Part shown: piece by piece, positions 6,775-12,910 of the stretch
Layout of the letters: the number at the start of each line of letters is the position of its first letter
Position numbering within the stretch: position 1 is the stretch's first letter
Notes under the pieces: model-generated
Databases searched by the model: none
What the model was told of the DNA's origin: nothing
Seen by the model: the letters and a program-made list of their open reading frames with translations, nothing else
NCBI GenBank assembly: GCA_023230565.1
Contig: JALNXD010000065.1
Coordinates: forward strand, 1 to 12,910
Direction: 5' to 3'
Source: Syntrophales bacterium
Lineage (GTDB): Bacteria > Desulfobacterota > Syntrophia > Syntrophales > UBA2210
Length of the DNA: 12,910 nt
Position numbers and translations under genes: made by a program

Positions 6775-7002
6775 TTATTCCCGTGTCATAGCCGTTCCAC
6801 ATTTAGGACATTTCTGCTCATAACAGGGAGTCCCCAATTGATGGTCTGCTTTTTCACCACAGTTGGGACATACACAATATCCCCCCGGCCCCGCTGCAAA
6901 GCCACCTCCAAGGCCCCGACCGCCACCTTGTCTCTGGCCACCCATGCCTCTACCTGTTTTTGGCCCTTGGCCTCTCGGTCCTGTTCCATCTCCTCTTGGC
7001 AT
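6775..7002 (-). CDS. Gly/Arg-rich DUF5320-like small zinc-ribbon protein
   Basis: A 75-residue protein. It begins MPRGDGTGPRGQGPKTGRGM, the Gly/Pro-rich start typical of DUF5320-like small proteins of anaerobes that often sit beside NifX/NifB-type dinitrogenase iron-molybdenum cofactor proteins. After a Gly-rich region (about 20-42) comes a zinc ribbon of CPNCGE and CPKCGT (four Cys in two CxxC knuckles), with extra Cys residues between. A GTG at 7011 extends the frame by three codons, but it lies within the Shine-Dalgarno (7009-7016), so ATG at 7002 is the start. Function is unknown; metal or cofactor handling is a guess from family neighbours. A strong promoter lies 63 bases upstream. Confidence 0.8.
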   Translation of the reverse strand: MPRGDGTGPRGQGPKTGRGMGGQRQGGGRGLGGGFAAGPGGYCVCPNCGEKADHQLGTPCYEQKCPKCGTAMTRE

Positions 7003-7010
7003 TTGGTTCA

Positions 7011-7016
7011 CCTCCT
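7011..7016 (-). promoter_or_regulatory. Shine-Dalgarno AGGAGG that decides the zinc-ribbon start
   Basis: On the minus strand AGGAGG is followed by 8 bases and ATG at 7002. It overlaps the alternative GTG at 7011, which is thereby ruled out. Confidence 0.85.
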
Positions 7017-7064
7017 TTCAAGCTTATTCCCTAAATTGATAAAAGCGTCCTTCGCCTAAAACAA

Positions 7065-7093
7065 AATATAGGAATCTCGGTCTCGAATGTCAA
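7065..7093 (-). promoter_or_regulatory. Sigma-70-type promoter of the zinc-ribbon gene
   Basis: On the minus strand, a perfect -35 TTGACA (7093-7088), a 17-base spacer and a -10 TATATT (7070-7065, five of six to consensus). Transcription would begin near 7058, giving a leader of about 56 bases before the ATG at 7002. This is the best promoter in the window. Confidence 0.8.
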
Positions 7094-7484
7094 GGATATC
7101 TAGAGCACAAGCTATTGAGTGTTGCACTAACAAAGGCCTCTTGTGACATCTGTGCTGTTAAGAAATGTGTTCATTATTATACTGTAATCTCTGCGAAAAA
7201 TTATTTCATCGGAAATTAAACAGTTTGTCAGGTAATGCAACAGGTTGAATGGTAAAAACTTCATGACTAGATATATTTATCTCAAGGGTATTCGGGATCA
7301 GCGTAAACGTAATCATTACCACTCGAAGTCTTGCATCACTATGATAAAACAAATCTGATACGTACAGGAAGAAACTATCCATGTTGAAGTAATTTATTTC
7401 TTTCACTTCTCAAAGACACGTTTCGATTCTGAAATTTTCATAGCTCCAAAGACGCCAGATTTTAATCAGTAATGATGGATCCCA
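7094..7484. other. AT-rich stretch with no convincing gene
   Basis: Between the zinc-ribbon promoter and the recombinase remnant I find no recognisable gene. A 66-residue minus-strand ORF (7206-7406) has a GTG start and a weak ribosome binding site, with a hydrophobic middle (RVVMITFTLIPN), but no known motif. No tRNA that could serve as an attachment site is seen. Confidence 0.5.
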
Positions 7485-8324
7485 TTATTTGCCGTGGAGG
7501 ATGTCCATCCATCGGATAGCCTCCGATTCACTGATCTTACCGAGATACACTTGGGTCGTCTTCAGATCCTGATGCCTCAGAATGATTTTCGATATGATCT
7601 CCAGAGGGATACCGTTTCGACTTGCGTAAGTCGCTGAGTATCTACGGAGACCATGCGGAGCTATTTCGAGATTCAGTTTGGACCCTAGTCTTTTGATCAT
7701 TGATCTGGCAGTTGAGTATGAAATTGGGAATAACCTTTTATCAGATGACAGGTTTTTCAATCTGATATATTTATCGACTCTTTTTGCAATCTGCTCCGGC
7801 ATAAAGGCGACCTCGGCTTCTTTTCCTGATTTCGGTTCCCTGATTAAAAGCTTTCTTTCGGAAATATCGGACACTTTGATCTTCAAAAGCTCTCAGATTC
7901 TTAGCCCACAGCGCGCTTGTAGTTCCATAATGAGCCTATCCCTTGGATTTCGAGTATTGTAAATCAGCTCATCTACGGATTCCTTGTCCAGAATGTTCCT
8001 CGAAACCTGCTTTGGGGCTCTAAAAGCCTGTGAAAAGAGTGGGGCATTGCAGGGGTTCTTCATATTGGTCAGGCATTTTTCGATGACGAAATTGTAAAAA
8101 GCTTTCATCTGCGCATAGCGGAGCCGCCTTGTTGATTTTGCCTGGGACTGCGTGAGATTCTCCAAGAATTGGAAAATCATGTCTGAACCTATTGAATCGA
8201 AATCCTTGTCACCACAAAAGTCGCTGAATCGCTGTAACAGAAAACGGTAACTGTCTTTTGTCCTTTGCTTCATATTAGATTGTTGATGGTACTGAAACAA
8301 CGTTATCGCGTCCTTTATTTTCAT
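7485..8324 (-). pseudogene. Tyrosine recombinase/integrase interrupted by one in-frame TGA
   Basis: The two open frames (N-terminal to 7893, C-terminal from 7892 down to 7485) are in the same phase and separated only by TGA (7895-7893), codon 144 of a 280-codon gene. The break falls in CGLRI*ELLKIKVSDI, where family members usually have a small residue; a single GGA to TGA change restores a normal integrase. Residues 1-100 form the SAM-like core-binding domain. The C-terminal domain keeps every catalytic residue: Arg142, Lys165 or Lys168, His224 and Arg227 (HGLRR), His251 (RHQD) and Tyr260 (TQVYLG). The start is ATG at 8324, with GGGAGG 7 bases upstream; the longer ATG at 8357 has no such site. 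A -10-like TATATT lies at 8374-8369. The otherwise clean sequence suggests recent inactivation. Confidence 0.87.
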
Positions 8325-8630
8325 GGTTCTGCCTCCCTTAGTGTCATGTCTGGCCATCTTTGGAGCAGAATATAGGATAGGTCTGGGTATTCTGAAAGAG
8401 AAGTGAATAAATTAGAAGATATCACGAGGGTCATTTATCCAGGATGCACCTACTACTCCTCAACATCGTTCCAGAAGAAAATCGATGATTACTGATTGAA
8501 ATGTTCGCTTTGTTCCGGAATTGATAACCGAGTACATGCGAGGGATCTTTTGCACTAAAAAGGTCACAACGCGCACCGGATCGTGAATGCTGAATCGGAA
8601 ACACTGCAAGAAAATCAAGCCACATGATAC
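8325..8630. other. Gene-free stretch between recombinase and HxlR regulator
   Basis: It holds the ribosome binding site of the recombinase (GGGAGG, minus strand, 8337-8332) and a possible minus-strand -10 (8374-8369). Nothing else stands out. A 64-residue minus-strand ORF at 8431-8625 has no recognisable motif. Confidence 0.5.
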
Positions 8631-8649
8631 GAAAACAAAATTTGTTTTC
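8631..8649. repeat. Perfect 19-bp palindrome
   Basis: GAAAACAAA (8631-8639), one central A, then TTTGTTTTC (8641-8649): arms of 9 bases match perfectly. It lies 52 bases upstream of the -35 at 8701. It could be an operator for another dimeric regulator acting on the HxlR promoter, or an AT-rich hairpin. Nothing here identifies the binder. Confidence 0.6.
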
Positions 8650-8700
8650 TCTTAACTCCGATTTGTCTAGCTCTCCTGAAATATTATTTGCTTTTTATTC

Positions 8701-8729
8701 TTGACAGCACGCAACAATTACAGTATCTA
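8701..8729 (+). promoter_or_regulatory. Probable promoter of the HxlR regulator
   Basis: A perfect -35 TTGACA (8701-8706), a 17-base spacer, and a weak -10 TATCTA (8724-8729, matching only the first three bases of consensus). The weak -10 overlaps the palindrome at 8722-8738, as expected for a repressible promoter. The start codon follows 30 bases later. Confidence 0.55.
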
Positions 8730-8738
8730 AAAGATACT
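8722..8738. promoter_or_regulatory. Candidate HxlR operator, 7-3-7 palindrome
   Basis: AGTATCT (8722-8728), AAA, AGATACT (8732-8738): a perfect inverted repeat covering the -10 region, 21 bases before the HxlR ATG. HxlR/YodB-family regulators bind AT-rich palindromes with AGTA/TACT-like half-sites, so autorepression is the natural reading. This is inference from position and symmetry. Confidence 0.6.
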
Positions 8739-8759
8739 ATCTTAAATAAAGGCATTGTT

Positions 8760-9404
8760 ATGGTACAATCTTTCAATCATTTTTGTCCCGTCGCGCGGGC
8801 TATGGAAAAAGTCGGGGACAAATGGTCGCTGCTCATTATCCGCGATCTCCTGCATGGTCCCCAGCGATTTACCGACCTCATCGGCTCCTTAAACAACATA
8901 ACTCCTAAATGGCTGACCCGGCGCCTTCGCGATTTGGAGGAGGCCGGTATCGTCCAGCGCGAAACGCAAGCCGGCCGCCGTGAGGTCTGGTACAGCCTGA
9001 CCCCTGCCGGAAGGGATCTCGAACCGGTTGTGGATGCCCTGACCGTTTGGGGATTTCGCCATGCCATGCGTCCTCCGGCCCCTGGTGAAGCCGTCAATCC
9101 CGATCTCATGATACGGGGCCTGACCTTTTCGCTCAACAAAAGATCCCGGCGGCCGGCGCATAAGACGATCTGGAATATGCACTTCCCCCAGGCAACCTAT
9201 ACCCTGTCGTGTGACGGTGATGTCTGGTCGAGCAGCCAGGAAGGGTCTGCCGACGCCGATGTCTCCGTGAAGACGACCCCGGAGGAATGGGCGACTCTCA
9301 TGACGGCCCCCCGGTCCGAGCGCAGCCGCCTCACCGGGAATGTGCGTATCGAGGGGAAAGTGGAGGAGGTTGATGAATTCAAGAAGATTTTCGGCATCTC
9401 GTAA
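8760..9404 (+). CDS. HxlR-family transcriptional regulator with C-terminal SCP2-like domain
   Basis: A 214-residue protein. Residues 5-95 are an HxlR winged helix-turn-helix: CPVARAMEKVGDKWSLLIIRDLL, then RFTDLIGSLNNITPKWLTRRLRDLEEAGIV and the wing YSLTPAGRDL. Cys9 sits where YodB-type members carry their thiol sensor for quinones, aldehydes and oxidants. Residues from about 110 to the end resemble an SCP2 (sterol-carrier-like) ligand pocket, with the closing pattern LTGNVRIEGKVEEVDEFKKIF. That domain may add lipid or acyl-CoA sensing. The start is ATG at 8760 (family-typical N-terminus, AAAGG about 9 bases upstream), not the ATG at 8688, which would bury the promoter and the operator. The DUF169 gene follows after 90 bases in the same direction, so it probably controls that gene and the oxidoreductase. 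Confidence 0.88.
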   Translation: MVQSFNHFCPVARAMEKVGDKWSLLIIRDLLHGPQRFTDLIGSLNNITPKWLTRRLRDLEEAGIVQRETQAGRREVWYSLTPAGRDLEPVVDALTVWGFRHAMRPPAPGEAVNPDLMIRGLTFSLNKRSRRPAHKTIWNMHFPQATYTLSCDGDVWSSSQEGSADADVSVKTTPEEWATLMTAPRSERSRLTGNVRIEGKVEEVDEFKKIFGIS

Positions 9405-9494
9405 AATGTTGCCGAAAGACGCACGTCCCACCCAGCAGAAGGATAACGGAAACGTAACTCACAGGACGCTGTCAGAACAATCAAGGAGGATGCC

Positions 9495-10202
9495 ATGGAT
9501 TTAAAACAAATCAACGATACATTAAATATGTATATCAAACCCCAAACCTTTCCCGTCGCCGTTAAACTTTACACAGCCGAGGAAGCCCTGCCGGCCAAGG
9601 TCAGAATCCCCGTCAAGGATCTAGGTTATCAGATCGCCCTCTGCCAGGCCGTGGCCCTGTCCCGGCGCTACGGGTGGACCATCGCCGTCGGGAAAAATGA
9701 CCAGTGCTGCATCGGCGGGCACACCACCATGGGCTTTCTGGACAATCCGCCCGAGGCAAGGCCCGGTGACGAGGAAAAGCGGCATGAGCCGGGCAAATAC
9801 GCCTATATGGTCTCGGCTGCCATCGACCGGGCCGACTTCGAACCGGACATGATCTGCCTGTATGTAAACTCCGCTCAGGCCATGCGCCTGGCGCAGGCGG
9901 CGGTCAACAGCGGCGGTGGCATCGCCCCGACATTACCGACAGGCATGGGCGACTGCGGTGATATCATGGCGCGGACGATCAAAACGGACATGAACCAGTT
10001 CATCCTGCCCTCTGGCGGCGACCGGGTCTTCGGCTCCACCCAGGACCACGAAGTCATTTTCACGATCCCGAAGAGCAAGGTGGAGTTGATGATGAAGGCC
10101 CTCGGAGACACCCACGCGGCCGGCTTCCGCTACCCCGTGCTGACGGACGTGCGGCACCGCCCGAACCTGGCGCCGTTCCTGGAAATCCCCCAAAACGCTT
10201 AA
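9495..10202 (+). CDS. DUF169 domain protein
   Basis: A 235-residue cytoplasmic protein of the DUF169 family (PF02596), whose function is not established. Visible family features are the PVAVKLY segment near the N-terminus (20-26), CQAVALSRRYG (50-60), the paired Cys71-Cys72 followed by IGG, and LPTGMGDCGD (147-156, with Cys154). Five Cys in all (50, 71, 72, 121, 154) suggest possible metal or cluster binding, which is inference. The ATG at 9495 has AAGGAGG with 6 bases of spacing. The next gene, a molybdopterin oxidoreductase, starts only 21 bases after its stop, so the two are almost certainly one operon and the protein may serve as a partner or maturation factor. Confidence 0.85.
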   Translation: MDLKQINDTLNMYIKPQTFPVAVKLYTAEEALPAKVRIPVKDLGYQIALCQAVALSRRYGWTIAVGKNDQCCIGGHTTMGFLDNPPEARPGDEEKRHEPGKYAYMVSAAIDRADFEPDMICLYVNSAQAMRLAQAAVNSGGGIAPTLPTGMGDCGDIMARTIKTDMNQFILPSGGDRVFGSTQDHEVIFTIPKSKVELMMKALGDTHAAGFRYPVLTDVRHRPNLAPFLEIPQNA

Positions 10203-10223
10203 TGATTTAATGGAGAAGAGATC

Positions 10224-12449
10224 ATGTCGTGGAAGAAAACATCTTGTGTATTGTGCGGCAACCGCTGCGGACTGGAAGTCCAGGTGGAAGACAATCGAAT
10301 CGTCAAGGTCCGCGGTGACAAGGACAGCCCGATCAGTGAGGGATATGTCTGCAGGAAAGGGCTGAACGTCGCTTACCATCAGCACAACACGGACCGGCTG
10401 CAGTATCCCCTGAAAAAGGTGGGAGATCGATTTGAGCGGATCTCCTGGGAGCAGACCATCGGCGAGATTGCCGAAAAGCTTAAAGGCATCCTCGCTCAGC
10501 ACGGCCCCCGATCTTTGGCTTCGATGGTCGGCGGTGGGGAATTTGCTTTTTTAAGCATAGGTTTTCCCGTTCGCTTCGTCCGGCGGCTCGGATCACGGTG
10601 GAACTATTCCGCGGCGAACCAGGAGTTTTCCGGCCGGTATTGGGCCCACGGCCTGACCCTGGGAAGCCAGAATATCCAGATGGAAGAGGATTTTGAGAAC
10701 TGCGACATGTTGATACTGATCGGGAAGAATCCCATGATGGCCCATCATTTCCCTCAGGCGCCGCGCCGATTGCAGAAGATGTCCAAAGACCCCGACCGCC
10801 TCCTTGTTGTTGTCGATCCGCGCCTCACCGAAACCGCCCGACTCGCCGATATTCATCTTGCCATTCGCCCCGGCACGGACGCTCTCCTGCTCAAGTCGAT
10901 GATTGCCATCATTCTCAACGAAGGCATTTATAACAAGGACTATATTGCCCAGCATGCGGACGGCTTCAACAAGATCCTGCCCTGGTTTGCCGGCTTCGAC
11001 GTCAGGGCGGCCCTTAAGGTCTGCGACCTCGATTATGACACGGTCTTCAGGGTCTGCCGAGAATTCGCCACGCGCCGTTCAAGCATTATTGATGATCTCG
11101 GCATCCTGATGGGCCGGCACAGTGCGTTCAATTCCTATCTGCTGGTCGTTTTGCAGGCCATTTGCGGACGCCTCGCCGTGCCGGGCGGAAATTATCTGCA
11201 TGGCGGCGGCACCCGGTCGGACCCCAGGGATCCAAAGGTATGGAGGACCTTATTGACGGACATTCCCGCCATCAACGGCATGTTCCCGCCCAATGTGTTG
11301 CCGGAAGAAATCATGCACGATCATCCGGAGCGCCTGCGGGCCGTCCTCTGCTGGGCCGCAAACCCCCTGCGTTCCTATGCCGATACGACAGCCTATGAAA
11401 AGGCTTTTCAAAAGCTCGATCTGTTGGTGGTGGCTGAGATCGCCATGAGCGAGACGGCCGCCCTCGCCCATTACGTCCTTCCCTGCAAAACGGCATTCGA
11501 GTCCTGGGAGGGGGATCCCGGTATGGGTTTCGAAAAGGTTTACGCCAGGTTGCGGGGTCCCGTGGTGGAGGCGGAGGGAGAGCAGAAGGAAAATGCCGAG
11601 ATCTTCACCTTGCTGGCCGATGCGATGGGGCTCATCCCCCCGATTCCCGATGCGCTGTACGAAGCGGCAAAAAGCGGCGACCTCAACGCTTACGGGCAGA
11701 AATTGGGGGAATTTATGATGGCTTCCCGGGAAAATGCCGCCGCCGTGCACTTTGTCGTCGCGAAAACACTTGGCCCGGCTTTGGGATCGGCCCATCTGGC
11801 CAGTATCTTTCCCTTGTTCATGCTGCTTTCCAAGGATCGCCAGGAAGAGGCGGCAAGGGCCGGTTTCCCCGCGGGGCCGGACCAGGGCCTGTCCCTGTAT
11901 CGGGCCATCATGGACCATCCGCAAGGGGTATTGATCGGTATACGCGATCCGGAAAAGAACCTGGAGGCCAATGTATCGACGAAGAACAAGAAGATTCAAC
12001 TCTATAATCCAGAAGTGGAGGATTGGATCAGAAAGATAAATCCCGCCGAGGAAGAAGCGCAGCTCAAGCAAGACGCAAATTTCCCGCTGATTCTGATGGC
12101 GGGAAAGCATATGGACATGAATGCCAATACCGCTATGCGAGACCCTGCGTGGAACAAAAACAGGAGAGCGTGCACCCTGGCCATCCATCCCGCGGACGCG
12201 GAAGCGCTGGGCATCATCGACAAGCAGATGGTAAAGGTCGTCACGGAAGCGGGTGAGGAAACTCTCGAGGCCGAAATATCGAAAGATTGCCGAAAGGGCC
12301 AGGTGGTCATGCCGCAAGGCTTCGGCCTGTTCTACGACGGCGTCACATACGGCGCCAATGTTAACCGGTTAACCAAAAATACCAACCGGGACTTCGTCGG
12401 AACACCGATGCACCGCTATGTTCCCTGTCGAGTGGAAACCATCGGATGA
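10224..12449 (+). CDS. Molybdopterin (Mo/W bis-pterin) oxidoreductase
   Basis: A 741-residue enzyme of the DMSO-reductase/formate-dehydrogenase superfamily. Residues 1-58 bind a [4Fe-4S] cluster (Cys8, Cys11, Cys15, Cys43). The pterin-binding core spans about 60-470, with DMLILIGKNPMMAH and VVVDPRLTETARLADIHL as typical segments. The Molydop_binding domain is at about 620-738, with LAIHPADAEALGI and MPQGFG. There is no Tat signal, so it should be cytoplasmic, as for FdhF-like enzymes. Aligning by eye to E. coli FdhF puts the metal-ligand position near Gln133/Glu134 in SAANQEFSGRYWAHG: no Cys, Sec, Ser or Asp is there, so chemistry may differ from formate oxidation. GGAGAAG lies about 6 bases before the ATG. 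It is co-transcribed with the DUF169 gene. Substrate unknown. Confidence 0.9.
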   Translation: MSWKKTSCVLCGNRCGLEVQVEDNRIVKVRGDKDSPISEGYVCRKGLNVAYHQHNTDRLQYPLKKVGDRFERISWEQTIGEIAEKLKGILAQHGPRSLASMVGGGEFAFLSIGFPVRFVRRLGSRWNYSAANQEFSGRYWAHGLTLGSQNIQMEEDFENCDMLILIGKNPMMAHHFPQAPRRLQKMSKDPDRLLVVVDPRLTETARLADIHLAIRPGTDALLLKSMIAIILNEGIYNKDYIAQHADGFNKILPWFAGFDVRAALKVCDLDYDTVFRVCREFATRRSSIIDDLGILMGRHSAFNSYLLVVLQAICGRLAVPGGNYLHGGGTRSDPRDPKVWRTLLTDIPAINGMFPPNVLPEEIMHDHPERLRAVLCWAANPLRSYADTTAYEKAFQKLDLLVVAEIAMSETAALAHYVLPCKTAFESWEGDPGMGFEKVYARLRGPVVEAEGEQKENAEIFTLLADAMGLIPPIPDALYEAAKSGDLNAYGQKLGEFMMASRENAAAVHFVVAKTLGPALGSAHLASIFPLFMLLSKDRQEEAARAGFPAGPDQGLSLYRAIMDHPQGVLIGIRDPEKNLEANVSTKNKKIQLYNPEVEDWIRKINPAEEEAQLKQDANFPLILMAGKHMDMNANTAMRDPAWNKNRRACTLAIHPADAEALGIIDKQMVKVVTEAGEETLEAEISKDCRKGQVVMPQGFGLFYDGVTYGANVNRLTKNTNRDFVGTPMHRYVPCRVETIG

Positions 12450-12563
12450 GAAGTTCAAGCCCACACTTTTGAGAGGATAGCGTTACGGATCACTTTTGTA
12501 AGGTTCCGAATGGAAAATGTGTATTATTAAAGTAAAGAGAAAATCAAACGATCAGTTGAGAAT

Positions 12564-12569
12564 AAGGAG
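12564..12569 (+). promoter_or_regulatory. Shine-Dalgarno AAGGAG pointing to an ATA codon
   Basis: AAGGAG is followed by 9 bases and then ATA (12579-12581). The first in-frame ATG is 30 bases downstream of the site, too far for normal initiation. This marks ATA as the ancestral start position. Confidence 0.65.
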
Positions 12570-12578
12570 AAAAAACAA

Positions 12579-12807
12579 ATAGCGAAACTAACAAGCTCAA
12601 TGAAAGAAGTTATCACTGGTGCACAGGCTTGGGTAGCGACGGTAGGCGAGGATGGCAAACCGAACATAGCGATAAAGGGCAGTGCCGGAATTGTCGATGA
12701 TGAGAGTCTTGTTTACTTTGAAATGGTCGGCGGCAGAACTTGGGTAAATATCCAAAAGAATCCGTGGGTGGCTCTTGCTGTAGCGAATGATTTTGATAAT
12801 CCAAAAC
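12579..12807 (+). pseudogene. Pyridoxamine 5'-phosphate oxidase-family protein, cut by IS21
   Basis: From 12600 the frame gives MKEVITGAQAWVATVGEDGK, then GGRTWVNIQKNPWVALAV, which matches the FMN-binding split-barrel (PPOX-like) family of small flavoproteins. Seven codons upstream read xAKLTSS, matching the usual MAKL start of relatives, but the first codon is ATA instead of ATG, behind a good Shine-Dalgarno. Either ATA is a rare start, or a G to A change disabled the gene. At 12807 the sequence runs into an IS21 end, and the frame ends at 12875 after 23 foreign codons. The missing C-terminal half would complete the barrel. The gene is therefore probably dead. Its position after the molybdopterin enzyme (129-base gap) does not suggest tight coupling. 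Confidence 0.8.
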
Positions 12808-12910
12808 TGACCCACCTAGCGGGGAATGATCACGCAAAAATGACCCACCCCCAAATTATGATCTCTGGTACATAGGTTGATTCGGAAACCGATGAACCGG
12901 AGGTTGGAGA
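12808..12910 (+). mobile_element. Left end of an IS21-family element
   Basis: TGACCCACC occurs at 12808-12816 and again at 12841-12849; tandem copies of a terminal motif of this kind are typical of IS21-family ends. Between them is GGGGAATGATCACGCAAAAA. The window ends in CGGAGGTTGGAGA, a ribosome binding site with istA expected just beyond. The imperfect inverted repeat GGTTGATTCGG / CCGATGAACC (12875-12898) lies in the leader. The boundary at 12808 is where the PPOX coding sequence stops matching its family. Confidence 0.7.

Noticed and set aside
7206..7406. 66-residue minus-strand ORF in the AT-rich gap
   Set aside because: GTG start, weak ribosome binding site and no recognisable motif; not enough to call a gene.
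7893..7895. In-frame TGA as selenocysteine or recoded Gly
   Set aside because: Tyrosine recombinases have no Sec here, and other genes in the window, such as the oxidoreductase, end with TGA as a normal stop.
8431..8625. 64-residue minus-strand ORF between recombinase and HxlR gene
   Set aside because: No recognisable motif or ribosome binding site.
11250..12317. Long 355-residue minus-strand ORF
   Set aside because: It lies wholly antisense to the molybdopterin oxidoreductase, whose domains and conserved motifs are clear. It is a shadow of GC-rich coding sequence.

Overview
The window reads as an accessory, insertion-sequence-scarred stretch of a bacterial chromosome, probably from an anaerobe of the Desulfobacterota (former Deltaproteobacteria) type. 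That guess rests on gene content: a NapH/NapG-like multi-[4Fe-4S] membrane protein beside a Tat-exported DUF362 protein, a COG2248/UPF0282-type metallo-beta-lactamase-fold protein, a DUF169 protein beside a bis-pterin molybdenum/tungsten oxidoreductase, and a Gly-rich 'PRGDGTGP' zinc-ribbon protein. No rRNA, tRNA or CRISPR array was seen, so the taxonomy is inference.

Layout, left to right. 1-104: the 3' end of an IS3-family element, abutting a MaoC/hotdog hydratase gene (108-533) that looks trimmed at its 5' end. 534-937: a hairpin, then no convincing gene. 938-3630: a redox module, a Tat-signal DUF362 protein followed by a natural NapH-NapG fusion with six [4Fe-4S] motifs. 3752-4711: two broken IS3-family pieces, a short minus-strand end and a plus-strand element with intact orfA but a frameshifted, truncated orfB. 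4748-5605: a metallo-beta-lactamase-fold protein starting just after the IS break. 5811-6437: a SAM methyltransferase flanked by complementary 7-mers and an attC-like inverted repeat. 6509-7002: two small minus-strand genes behind a strong promoter. 7485-8324: a tyrosine recombinase broken by one in-frame TGA. 8760-12449: an HxlR-family regulator with a C-terminal SCP2-like domain, a DUF169 protein and a molybdopterin oxidoreductase. 12579-12910: a pyridoxamine-phosphate-oxidase-like gene whose expected start codon is ATA and which is cut by the left end of an IS21-family element.

Two units look functional as systems. The first is the exported DUF362 / polyferredoxin pair, which would link the quinone pool or cytoplasmic ferredoxin to something outside the membrane; its substrate is unknown. 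The second is the HxlR-SCP2 / DUF169 / molybdopterin enzyme cluster. Its regulator carries an N-terminal Cys in the position used for redox or electrophile sensing by YodB-type relatives, and a perfect 7-3-7 palindrome lies in its own promoter region. The enzyme shows no Cys, Sec, Ser or Asp where the metal ligand is expected. This second unit is the best candidate here for an uncharacterised pathway.
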